Assembly (NCBI GenBank): GCA_035702665.1
Contig: DASSQD010000018.1
Coordinates: 1-64,000 of the forward strand
Direction: 5' to 3'
Source: VBDM01 sp035702665
Lineage (GTDB): Bacteria > Pseudomonadota > Gammaproteobacteria > Burkholderiales > SG8-39
DNA: 64,000 bases
Under the pieces are notes generated by a model. That model worked only from the letters and a program-made list of their open reading frames with translations, was not told the origin of the DNA and did not search any database. Numbering within the stretch: position 1 is the stretch's first letter; every line of letters starts with the position of its first letter. Shown here piece by piece: positions 8,593 to 16,582 of the stretch. The position numbers and the translations under genes were made by a program.

Positions 8593-9552
8593 ATGCCGAC
8601 GCGACGCGGCCTCCTGATCGGAGCGCCGTCCGCAGGAGGCGCGATGCGCATGCGAACGAGCCTCGCCAAAGCGGCCCAGCCCGCGACGGAGGTGAATTTC
8701 GAAGTTCCCGCCGGCGCCTGCGATTGCCACACGCACATCCACGGCGATCCCGAGACGTTTCCCTATTTTTCCGGGCGCGCCTACACGCCCGAGATGGCGC
8801 TGCCGGAGGAAATGGCGGCGCTGCACCAAACGCTTCACATCCAGCGCGTGGTGATCGTGACGCCGAGCGTCTACGGCAGCGACAACTCCGCGACGCTTTA
8901 CGGCATGAAGGCGCGGGGCAAGGACGCGCGGGGCGTCGCGGTCATCGACGACCAGACGCCCGAGTCCGCGCTCGACGCCATGCACGAGGCCGGCATCCGC
9001 GGCGTCCGCCTGAACCTCGCTACCGGCGGCGGCAACGACCCGTCGGTCGGCCGCAAGCGCTTCCGGGCTGCTGTGGAACGCGTGCGGATGCGGAACTGGC
9101 ACGTGCAGATGTATGCCAACCTCGCGGTGATCTCCTCGATCAAGGACCTCGTACTCGCTTCGCCCGTCCCTGCGGTGTTCGACCATTTCGGCGGAGCGCA
9201 GGCCGCGATCGGGGCCGAACAACCCGGCTTCTCGGACCTCGTCGAGCTCGTGCGCTCGGGCAAGGCCTACGTGAAGATCTCGGGCGCCTACCGCGCATCC
9301 CATTTGGCGCCGGATTATCCCGATGCCGCGCCGCTCGCCAGGGCGCTCATCGCCGCGAACGCCGACCGCATCGTCTGGGGCACCGACTGGCCGCACCCGA
9401 ACTCCTCCTCCGGCAATCCCGCTACGCAGGTGACGCCGCTCTTGAGAATCGACGACGGACGGCTCCTCAACCAGCTCCCGGTGTGGGCGCCCGACGCCGT
9501 GATACGCAAGAAAATCCTGGTCGACAACCCGGCCCGGCTGTACGGCTTCTGA
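8593..9552 (+). CDS. Amidohydrolase, 2-pyrone-4,6-dicarboxylate lactonase-like
   Basis: A 319-residue TIM-barrel hydrolase. The first metal-site motif CDCHTHIHGD is at residues 43-52; FDHFGG and the terminal VWGTDWPHPN follow in the order of the amidohydrolase-2/LigI group. These enzymes hydrolyse lactones or decarboxylate aromatic acids. The N-terminus has a twin-arginine-like TRRGLLIGA stretch, but the next 30 residues are not clearly a signal peptide, so location is uncertain. A later start could be used. The flanking genes (pilin, dehydrogenase) do not reveal the pathway. Confidence 0.85.
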   Translation: MPTRRGLLIGAPSAGGAMRMRTSLAKAAQPATEVNFEVPAGACDCHTHIHGDPETFPYFSGRAYTPEMALPEEMAALHQTLHIQRVVIVTPSVYGSDNSATLYGMKARGKDARGVAVIDDQTPESALDAMHEAGIRGVRLNLATGGGNDPSVGRKRFRAAVERVRMRNWHVQMYANLAVISSIKDLVLASPVPAVFDHFGGAQAAIGAEQPGFSDLVELVRSGKAYVKISGAYRASHLAPDYPDAAPLARALIAANADRIVWGTDWPHPNSSSGNPATQVTPLLRIDDGRLLNQLPVWAPDAVIRKKILVDNPARLYGF

Positions 9553-9566
9553 TCGGCGGGACCGAC

Positions 9567-10043
9567 TTGCGTAGCCGCGGCTTCACGCTGCTCGAATTGA
9601 TGGTCGTCGTCGGCATCGTCGCCATCCTGGCCCTGCTCGCGGTCCCCACGTACCAGGACAAGTTCATCCGCGACCAGATCGCGGAGGCCCTGCCTCTCGC
9701 CGACATCGCCAAGGCGCCCGTCGCGATGTCCTGGGCCCTGCTGCAGAACTTTCCCGCCGACAACGCCGCCGCCGGCTTGCCGGTCGCGGACAAGATCGTC
9801 AACAACTACATCAGCTCGGTCGCCGTCGAGGGCGGCGCGATCCACATCACCTTCGGCAACCGCGCGAACCGCGCCATCGCCGGCAAGATCCTCACGCTTC
9901 GCCCGGCCGTGGTGACCGATGCGCCCATCGTGCCCGTGACCTGGGTCTGCGGCTTCGCCACGGCGCCCGACAAGATGACGGTCAAGGGCGAGAACAGGAC
10001 CAATCTTCCTCCGGGCTGGCTGCCGATCAATTGCCGGGCGTAG
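9567..10043 (+). CDS. Orphan type IV pilin-like protein
   Basis: A TTG start at 9567 (after GGCGGG) gives 158 residues with a class III prepilin leader: short basic MRSRG, cleavage expected between G5 and F6, Glu at mature position 5, then about 20 hydrophobic residues (LMVVVGIVAILALLAVP). Two cysteines sit near the C-terminus (WVCGF ... INCRA), consistent with the pilin D-loop disulfide. No pilus assembly gene is in the window. Prepilin peptidase PilD would have to be encoded elsewhere. It lies 14 bases after the amidohydrolase stop and overlaps no other reading frame that looks real. Confidence 0.85.
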   Translation: MRSRGFTLLELMVVVGIVAILALLAVPTYQDKFIRDQIAEALPLADIAKAPVAMSWALLQNFPADNAAAGLPVADKIVNNYISSVAVEGGAIHITFGNRANRAIAGKILTLRPAVVTDAPIVPVTWVCGFATAPDKMTVKGENRTNLPPGWLPINCRA

Positions 10044-10072
10044 ATAGAATGGCGGGCAAGGAGAATGCGAAA

Positions 10073-10975
10073 ATGACGCAGCAGACCGTCGGAATGATCG
10101 GGCTCGGGATCATGGGCTCGGCGATGTCGTACAACCTCATGCGCGCCGGAGTCCGGGTCGTCGGCTACGACGTCGCGCCGCGCGCTCGCGCCGGGCACAA
10201 ACGCGCCGGCGGCGTCGCGGCGATGAGCCCGCGCGATGTCGCAAGGCGCGCCGGCATCATCATCACTTCGCTTCCTTCGGCATCTGCTCTGACCGACGTC
10301 GCCGCCGAGCTCGCGAAATCGGCCAGGCGCGGCACCGTGGTCGTGGAAACCAGCACCCTGCCGATCGACGTGAAGGCCGCGGCGCGCGAGACGCTCGCGA
10401 AGCGCGGCGTCATCCTGCTCGATTGTCCCCTCAGCGGCACCGGCGCGCAGGCCCGCGCCAAGGACCTGCTCATCTACGTGAGCGGCGAGCGCGCGGCCTA
10501 CGAGAAGATCGCGCCGGTGCTGCCGGCCTTCACCAGCGCGAACTACTACGTCGGCCCCTTCGGCGCCGGCTCGAAGATGAAATTCGTCGCCAACCTGCTC
10601 GTCGCCGTCCACAACGTCGCCGCGGCCGAAGCCATGGTGCTCGGCATGAAAGCCGGGCTCGATCCGGCGATGATCCTGAAGGTCGTCGCCGGCGGCGCGG
10701 GCGGCTCGCGCATGTTCCAGGTGCGCGGGCCGATGATGGTGAAGGGCGACTACTCGGAAGCCACGATGAAGAACGAAGTGTGGCAGAAGGACATGACCAT
10801 CATCGGCGACTTCGCACGCAGCCTCGACTGCCCGACGCCGCTGTTCGCGGCGAGCGCGCCTATCTACAACGCCGCGATGGCGATGGGCCTGGGAAAGCAG
10901 GACACCGGCGCCGTGTGCAAGGTGCTGGAAGAAATGGCGGGACGGCCCCGCCGGCGGGCGAGCGGGCGACGCTAG
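10073..10975 (+). CDS. NAD(P)-dependent beta-hydroxyacid dehydrogenase
   Basis: A 300-residue member of the 3-hydroxyisobutyrate / tartronate semialdehyde / 6-phosphogluconate dehydrogenase family. The Rossmann motif GLGIMG is at residues 10-15, the substrate loop is DCPLSGTGAQA, and the catalytic Lys lies in GSKMKFVANLL. Start at 10073 was chosen for GGAG 9 bases upstream; a start at 10049 is possible. The substrate is not readable. The next gene begins one base after its stop, so they are co-transcribed. Confidence 0.9.
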   Translation: MTQQTVGMIGLGIMGSAMSYNLMRAGVRVVGYDVAPRARAGHKRAGGVAAMSPRDVARRAGIIITSLPSASALTDVAAELAKSARRGTVVVETSTLPIDVKAAARETLAKRGVILLDCPLSGTGAQARAKDLLIYVSGERAAYEKIAPVLPAFTSANYYVGPFGAGSKMKFVANLLVAVHNVAAAEAMVLGMKAGLDPAMILKVVAGGAGGSRMFQVRGPMMVKGDYSEATMKNEVWQKDMTIIGDFARSLDCPTPLFAASAPIYNAAMAMGLGKQDTGAVCKVLEEMAGRPRRRASGRR

Positions 10976-10976
10976 C

Positions 10977-11513
10977 ATGAAAGGAAAGCTCCGCATCGTG
11001 TCGGTCGCAGCGGCGGTGGTCGCCGCCGCTGCAGCTTTGCTCGTATTCGCCCCGCCGCTGCAGCCCGACACGCGCATTGTCAACGAGATCGCCATCGCGC
11101 GACCGCCGCAGCAGGTCTACGACTACGTCACCACGCCGGCGAATTGGCCGCGCTGGCATCCCTCGTCGCTTGCGGTGCGCGGCGCGACCGACCACTCCCT
11201 CGCGCTCGGCGAAAGTGTGGTCGAGGATTTCCTCGTCGCGGGTAGACGCGGCACGGTGACCTGGACGGTGGTGGCGCGCGAGCCGCCGATGCGCTGGTCG
11301 ATCGAGGGCAAGAACATCGGCTCCCGCGGCGGCGGCACGGTAACCTACACGCTGCGTCCCGACGGCGCCGGCACGCGCTTCGAGCGTGTGCTTACTTATC
11401 GCATGCCCAATCTGCTCGCGGCGATACTCGATCACTTCGGCGTCCGCGAACGCGTCGCTGCGGAATCGGCCGAGGCGGTGGCGCGGCTCAAGGCGGCGCT
11501 GGAAAAGAGCTGA
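10977..11513 (+). CDS. SRPBCC-family protein with N-terminal membrane anchor/signal
   Basis: A 178-residue protein. An Ala/Val-rich hydrophobic N-terminus (residues 8-27) is followed by a START-like ligand-binding fold (EIAIARPPQQVYDYVTTPANWPRWHPSS, the usual opening of polyketide cyclase/dehydrase-type proteins). It probably binds a hydrophobic ligand at the periplasmic face. It directly follows the dehydrogenase. No catalytic function can be assigned. Confidence 0.8.
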   Translation: MKGKLRIVSVAAAVVAAAAALLVFAPPLQPDTRIVNEIAIARPPQQVYDYVTTPANWPRWHPSSLAVRGATDHSLALGESVVEDFLVAGRRGTVTWTVVAREPPMRWSIEGKNIGSRGGGTVTYTLRPDGAGTRFERVLTYRMPNLLAAILDHFGVRERVAAESAEAVARLKAALEKS

Positions 11514-11563
11514 GGAGATCCTCGCTGCGCCCGGGATGACGGGCGCCGGGCGCCCTGCGCCCC
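11514..11563. other. Convergent intergenic spacer with hairpin
   Basis: Fifty bases between converging genes. It contains GATCCTCGCTGCGCCCGGGATGAC-type sequence (about 11517-11540), a short imperfect dyad, followed by a GC-rich inverted repeat (GGGCGCC/GGCGCCC). There is no T-tract on either strand, so factor-independent termination is doubtful. Confidence 0.35.
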
Positions 11564-12526
11564 TCACTCGGCCTTGATGCCGACGTCCTTGATGAGCTTG
11601 CCGTACTTGACCGTCTCGGACTTGATGAAGGCGACGAATTCCTCGGGCGTGTCGTGCACGGCGTCCACGCCCAGGTCGGCGAACTTCCTCTTTACGTCCG
11701 GATCCTGCAGCGCCTTGACCAGGTCCCCGTGGAACTGGTCGAGGATGGCCTTCGGCACTCCGGTCGGCATGAACACCCCCCACCAGCTGATCGCGACCAG
11801 CCCCGGCAACGTTTCCGCGCACGGCGGCAGGTTGGGGACGAGCGGGCTGCGCTGCGGGCTCGTCACGCACAAGGGCCGGACCTTCTCGGCCTTGATGAAC
11901 TGCATCGAGGGCAGCGAATCGGCGAAGATGAACTGAAGGTGGCCGCCGACGACATCCTGGACCGCCAGGATCCCGCCCTTGTAGGGCACCTCGACCGCCT
12001 GCACGCCCGCGAGAATCTTCAGCATCTCCCCGGCAAGTTGCGAGACGCTGCCCGGGCCGCTCGAGCCGTAGTTGAGCTTCCCGGAGTTGGTTTTCGCCAG
12101 ATCGATCAGCTCGCGGAACGATTTCGCGGGGACGCCCGGGTTCACGATGAGGACGTTGGGGCCGGTGGCGATGAGGGAGATCGCGACGAAATCGCGCTCG
12201 ACGTCGTAGGGCACCTTGGTCATGAGGGGATTCACCGCGGCGGGGCCGATGTTGCCTATGACGAAGTTGTAGCCGTCGGCGGGCTGCTTCGACGCGTACT
12301 CCATGCCGATCGAGCCCGCCGCACCCGGCTTGCTCTCCACGATCACCGGCTGTCCCCAGATCTCCGACAGCTTCTGTCCGAAAACCCGCGCCATGAGGTC
12401 CGAGCTGCCCCCGGGCGGATAGGTGACGATGAGCCGCACCGGCTTGGCGGGATAGGCTTGAGCGAGCACACCGCCCGCATGCAACGCCGCGGTGAAGCCG
12501 AGAACGACGACGAACAACCGATGCAT
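11564..12526 (-). CDS. Tripartite tricarboxylate transporter receptor (Bug/TctC family)
   Basis: A 320-residue periplasmic receptor. ATG at 12526 has a strong GGAGG 8 bases upstream and is followed by a signal peptide (hydrophobic core, GVLAQA). The Bug-family landmarks are present: YPAKPVRLIVTYPPGGSSD, a KPGAAGSIG loop, LNYGSSGPGSVSQLAGEM and FMPTGVPKAI. No TctA/TctB membrane partner is nearby, which is common for Bug receptors in Burkholderiales. The ligand is probably a carboxylate but is not predictable. Confidence 0.93.
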   Translation of the reverse strand: MHRLFVVVLGFTAALHAGGVLAQAYPAKPVRLIVTYPPGGSSDLMARVFGQKLSEIWGQPVIVESKPGAAGSIGMEYASKQPADGYNFVIGNIGPAAVNPLMTKVPYDVERDFVAISLIATGPNVLIVNPGVPAKSFRELIDLAKTNSGKLNYGSSGPGSVSQLAGEMLKILAGVQAVEVPYKGGILAVQDVVGGHLQFIFADSLPSMQFIKAEKVRPLCVTSPQRSPLVPNLPPCAETLPGLVAISWWGVFMPTGVPKAILDQFHGDLVKALQDPDVKRKFADLGVDAVHDTPEEFVAFIKSETVKYGKLIKDVGIKAE

Positions 12527-12629
12527 GGGCTTTCCTCCTCGAACAGTCGCTTTTCTAAAAAGTGTACCTGAGGCGTTAGTATTACACCTTCGCAGCTCGG
12601 TTCTTCCTTTTCCACCCACAGGACCCACG
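12527..12629. promoter_or_regulatory. Divergent promoter region, Bug receptor / LVIVD gene
   Basis: A 103-base region between divergent genes. It is richer in A+T than its surroundings around 12548-12585 and holds a short dyad (CTTTTCTAAAAAG at about 12551) that could be an operator. Promoters in both directions are expected here; individual -35/-10 boxes are not clear. Confidence 0.35.
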
Positions 12630-13877
12630 ATGGCATCGACGCTTTCCGGAATAGGCGCCCGCCCCGACCAGGCGCTCTCCCTCAACATGAAGCTCCTGTC
12701 GCACCACGAGCTCGCGGGTTTCGGCGGCATCGGCGAGGGCATGGGCATGCAGCTCGCGAAAGACGGCCGGAGGATCCTGTGGATGGCGCACGAGTCCGCG
12801 CCGAAGAACTTCACCGCAGTCGACGTCACCGATCCCAGGAACCCGAAGATGGTGGTGCAGACCGAGCTGCCGCACGCGAAAGTGCGCTCGAACTCGCTCG
12901 ACGTCGTCGGCGACGTCATGGCGGTCGCGTACCAGACGAGCGCGGTGAACATGAAGCCTGCGGGCTTCGACCTCTTCGACATCAGCAAACCGGACGCCCC
13001 GAAGCTCGTCTCGCACTTCGACGCCTCCGGTCCGCACTCGCGCGGCGTGCACGCGGTGTGGTTCGTCGATGGCGAGTACATCCACATGGCCTCGGGCGCG
13101 GCGGATTTCCAGCCGACGCATCCGTCGGACGACCAGTTCTACCGCATCATCGACGTGCGCAAGCCCTCCAAGCCCGAGGAAGTCGGCCGCTGGTGGCTGC
13201 CGGGCACGCGCGTCGGCGATTCCGTGCCGCCCTTGAAGCGCCATCCGAAATTCGACTCGGGCTATCGCGCGCACAACACCAACGTCTTCCCGCAGCGGCC
13301 CGACCGCGCCTACATCGGCTACATCTCGGGCGGCGCCGTGATCCTCGACATCGCCGACAAGGCGCACCCAAAGCTCGTCTCGCGCTGGCACTATTCTCCG
13401 CCCTACACCGGCTTCACCCACACGGTGCTGCCGTTGTTCGGGCCCGAGCTCCTCATCGTCAGCGACGAGTGCACCTACACCGACGGGAAGGACTGGCCGA
13501 AGCTCGTGTGGGTGGTCGACGCGCGCATGGAGACGAACCTCGTTCCGATCAGCACCTGCCCCTTGCCGCCCGTCCAGACCTTCGCCGGCAACGGCGGGCG
13601 CTTCGGCGCGCACAACCTGCACGAGAATCTGCCGGTGCCCGGCTCGTGGCGCTCCGAGAGCATCATCGTTGGCACCTTCTTCGGCGGCGGCGTACGCGCC
13701 TTCGACGTGAGCAATCCCTACCGGCCCGAGGAGATCGCCTACTACGTGCCGCCCGCGCCCAAGCTCTCCAAGGCCGGCTCTATCCAGCTGAACGACGTCT
13801 ACGTCGACGACCGCGGGCTCGTGTTCACCGTCGACCGCTTCGCCGGCGGCCTTTACGTTCTCGAAATGAACGTTTGA
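12630..13877 (+). CDS. LVIVD-repeat beta-propeller protein
   Basis: A 415-residue protein of repeated blades with FTAVDVTDPRNPK, FDLFDISKPDAPKLVS, YRIIDVRKPSKPEE, VILDIADKAHPKLVS and VRAFDVSNPYRPEE units: the LVIVD/selenium-binding-like propeller pattern. There is no signal peptide, so it should be cytoplasmic. Start ATG 12630 follows AGGA; the frame is open further upstream but only over the divergent region. Conserved His/Glu residues around GFTHTVLP and GRFGAHNLHENLP could bind metal. It overlaps the CobW-like gene by one base (TGATG), so the two are probably made together. The biochemical role is unknown. Confidence 0.85.
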   Translation: MASTLSGIGARPDQALSLNMKLLSHHELAGFGGIGEGMGMQLAKDGRRILWMAHESAPKNFTAVDVTDPRNPKMVVQTELPHAKVRSNSLDVVGDVMAVAYQTSAVNMKPAGFDLFDISKPDAPKLVSHFDASGPHSRGVHAVWFVDGEYIHMASGAADFQPTHPSDDQFYRIIDVRKPSKPEEVGRWWLPGTRVGDSVPPLKRHPKFDSGYRAHNTNVFPQRPDRAYIGYISGGAVILDIADKAHPKLVSRWHYSPPYTGFTHTVLPLFGPELLIVSDECTYTDGKDWPKLVWVVDARMETNLVPISTCPLPPVQTFAGNGGRFGAHNLHENLPVPGSWRSESIIVGTFFGGGVRAFDVSNPYRPEEIAYYVPPAPKLSKAGSIQLNDVYVDDRGLVFTVDRFAGGLYVLEMNV

Positions 13878-14935
13878 TGGCGGCACCAGGGCGCGACGTC
13901 CTCGCGGGCAAGCTGCCGGTCACCCTGATCACCGGCTTTCTCGGCAGCGGAAAGACGACGCTCCTGAAGCGCCTGCTGCGCGACCCCGCGATGAACCGCG
14001 CGGCGGTCATCATCAACGAGTTCGGGGAGGTCGGGATCGACCACGAGCTGGTCGCGTCCTCGTCCGAATCGATGACCCTGCTCTCGAACGGCTGCCTGTG
14101 CTGCTCGGTGCGCACCGACCTGCAGGAGACGATGCGCGAGCTATTCATCAAGCGGCGCGCCGGAGAGGTGATCGATTTCGACCGCGTGTTCGTCGAGACC
14201 ACTGGCCTGGCCGACCCGGTCCCGGTGCTGCACACGCTGCAGACCGACGGCATGCTCGGTGCGCAGTACCGCCTGGATTGCGTGGTAACGCTGGTCGACG
14301 CGGTCAACGGCGAGCGCAACCTCGATGATGCGCCCGAGGCGGCGAAGCAGGCCGCCGTAGCCGACCGCATCGTCATCACGAAGAGCGACATCGCGCCGCC
14401 ATCGGCTGTGACCTCGCTCGAGGCGCGGCTGGCGCGGACGAACCCTTACGCCGCGCGGACGATCGCGGTCAACGGCGAGGTGGATGTCGCGTTCCTGCGC
14501 GACGTCGGGCCCAGGAGCACCCGCTCGGCGAAGGACCTGGACAGCTGGCTCTCCCCCGCGGGCGAATCCCGCCCGGAGGGCGCCTACCTGGGCGAGCGCG
14601 TTCGCGCCGGCGCACACGACGCTTCCATCCGTTCCTTCTGCCTCTGGTTCGACAAGCCTTTCACCTGGGACAGCTTCGCGGCCGCGGTGCAGGTACTTAC
14701 GTCGCTGCGCGGCAGCGATCTCCTGCGCGTCAAGGGGCTCGTCAACGTCGCGGGCGAAGCCGGACCGGTCGTCGTGCAGGGCGCCCAGCACGTGTTCCAT
14801 CCGCCGGTCACGCTCGAGGCCTGGCCGAGCGACGACCGGCGCTCGCGCATCGTGTTCATCACCCGGAATCTCGAGCGCGAGTCGGTCGAGCCGCTCTTCG
14901 CCGCCGTGGGAACGCTCGCCGCGCCGTTCGCCTGA
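13877..14935 (+). CDS. CobW/COG0523-family GTPase, probable metallochaperone
   Basis: A 352-residue P-loop GTPase. Walker A is GFLGSGKT (residues 20-27), the metal-binding CxCC motif is GCLCC (72-76), ITKSDI serves as the guanine-recognition NKxD equivalent, and a CobW C-terminal domain closes the protein. Members insert or deliver Zn2+, Co2+ or Fe to client enzymes. Translational overlap with the propeller gene and 6 bases to the next oxidoreductase gene suggest it serves a metalloprotein of this operon. Which metal is not predictable. Confidence 0.92.
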   Translation: MAAPGRDVLAGKLPVTLITGFLGSGKTTLLKRLLRDPAMNRAAVIINEFGEVGIDHELVASSSESMTLLSNGCLCCSVRTDLQETMRELFIKRRAGEVIDFDRVFVETTGLADPVPVLHTLQTDGMLGAQYRLDCVVTLVDAVNGERNLDDAPEAAKQAAVADRIVITKSDIAPPSAVTSLEARLARTNPYAARTIAVNGEVDVAFLRDVGPRSTRSAKDLDSWLSPAGESRPEGAYLGERVRAGAHDASIRSFCLWFDKPFTWDSFAAAVQVLTSLRGSDLLRVKGLVNVAGEAGPVVVQGAQHVFHPPVTLEAWPSDDRRSRIVFITRNLERESVEPLFAAVGTLAAPFA

Positions 14936-14941
14936 GGCGCA

Positions 14942-16582
14942 ATGGCGCGTGCGAAGGTCGCGATCGTCGGCGGCGGCCCCTCGGGGCTGATCCTCGCGAT
15001 CGAGCTCGGCCGCCGCGGCGTGCCCTGCGTGCTCCTCGAGGAGGACGCGGGCCCTCCCACCCTTCCCAAGGCGAACGCCACCACCTCGCGGACGATGGAG
15101 CACTACCGGCGGCTCGGCTTCGCCGCCGAGATACGCGCTCTGGGCCTTCCCGAGGACTACCCCCAGGACATCACCTACTTCACGCGCTATACCGGCTACG
15201 AGCTCGCGCGCCTTCCGGGGCGCACACGGCGCGAGGCGATCGCCGCGCGCGAGCGCGCGGACTCGCGCTGGCCGACACCGGAGCCGTTGCACCGGGTACA
15301 GCAGATGTACATCGAGGCGATCCTGAAGAAGCAGGCCGAGCGATGGCCGGCCGCGAACGTGCGCTTCGGCTGGCGCGCGTCGGGCATCGATAGGCGCGAG
15401 GATGGCGTGAGGGTAAGCGCCGAGGAAGTCGCGACCGGAAAGACCGAGCGCATCACGGCCGACTACGTGGTCGGATGCGACGGACCGAGGAGCCTGGTGC
15501 GCTCCGCGCTCGGCGCCGGCTACGAGGGACTTTCGCGCGAGGAACGGGATTTCATGGGTGGAAGGATGCTCGCGGTCTACATCCGCTCGCGCGGCTTCTA
15601 CGACACGGTCCAGTCGCCGCGCGCCTGGCAGTACTGGGCGATGAACCGGGAGCAGCGCGCGCTCATGAACGCGATCGACGGCCGGGAGCTGTGGGTGCTC
15701 CACGTCCAGTTGCCCCGCGACGGCGCCTATCCCGAGAGCTACGCGCGCGAGGCGCTGGTGCGAGCGACCGGCCGCGAGTTCGCCTTCGAGATTCTCGGCA
15801 TCGCCGAGTGGACGGCGGGTTTCACGCTCGTCGCCGAGCGCTTCGGTAAAGGGCGCGTCTTCATCGCCGGCGACGCGGCGCATCTCTTCACGCCGACCGG
15901 CGGCCAGGGCTACAACACCTCGGTCGACGACGTGTCGAACCTGGGCTGGAAGCTCGCCGCAGTGTGCCAGGGATGGGGCGGCCGCGAGCTGCTCGCGAGC
16001 TACGAGCGCGAGCGCAGGCCGATCGCGCAGCGCAACACCCTGTTCGCGCGCGCGATGGCCGATTCGATCGGCAGGATCGAGCTTCCCGCCGAGCTGGAAG
16101 AGCGCGGAGCCGCCGGTGAAGCGGCCCGCGCAGCGCTCGGCGAGCGGCTCTTGCGCCACGCCGCCACCGAGTTCGAGATTCCCGGGATCCATCTCGGCGT
16201 GTTCTACGCGGGCTCGCCCATCGTCGTTCCCGACGGCGAGCCGCCGCCCGACGACTGGCACCGCTACACCCCGAGCGGCGCGCCGGGCGCACGCGCGCCC
16301 CATGTCTGGCTCGAGGACGGCGTGTCGATCTTCGACCGCCTCGGCCGCGACTTCACCCTGCTGCGACTCGATCCCGGCGTCGATATCCGCCCGGTCGTGG
16401 CGGCGGCGCGGCGCCGCGGCGTGCCGCTCACCGCGCTCGACGTTTCAAGCACCGAGGCGCGCGACCTCTACGCGCGCGACCTCGTCCTGGTTCGACCCGA
16501 TCACCACGTCGCGTGGCGCGGCAACGCGCTGCCCGACGACGCCGATGCGCTCCTCGCTCGGGTCGTTGGACACCTGCTATGA
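14942..16582 (+). CDS. FAD-dependent aromatic monooxygenase (PheA/TfdB type)
   Basis: A 546-residue flavoprotein hydroxylase. It has the Rossmann FAD motif GGGPSG at residues 11-16, the DG motif VGCDGPRSLVR, the GD motif GDAAHLFTPTGGQGYN near residue 310, and a C-terminal thioredoxin-like extension as in phenol hydroxylases. Such enzymes hydroxylate phenolic or other aromatic acids with NAD(P)H and O2. The stop overlaps the next start (ATGA, 16579-16582). The substrate is unknown. Being co-transcribed with a ThDP enzyme and a Bug receptor suggests catabolism of an imported aromatic acid. Confidence 0.92.
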   Translation: MARAKVAIVGGGPSGLILAIELGRRGVPCVLLEEDAGPPTLPKANATTSRTMEHYRRLGFAAEIRALGLPEDYPQDITYFTRYTGYELARLPGRTRREAIAARERADSRWPTPEPLHRVQQMYIEAILKKQAERWPAANVRFGWRASGIDRREDGVRVSAEEVATGKTERITADYVVGCDGPRSLVRSALGAGYEGLSREERDFMGGRMLAVYIRSRGFYDTVQSPRAWQYWAMNREQRALMNAIDGRELWVLHVQLPRDGAYPESYAREALVRATGREFAFEILGIAEWTAGFTLVAERFGKGRVFIAGDAAHLFTPTGGQGYNTSVDDVSNLGWKLAAVCQGWGGRELLASYERERRPIAQRNTLFARAMADSIGRIELPAELEERGAAGEAARAALGERLLRHAATEFEIPGIHLGVFYAGSPIVVPDGEPPPDDWHRYTPSGAPGARAPHVWLEDGVSIFDRLGRDFTLLRLDPGVDIRPVVAAARRRGVPLTALDVSSTEARDLYARDLVLVRPDHHVAWRGNALPDDADALLARVVGHLL

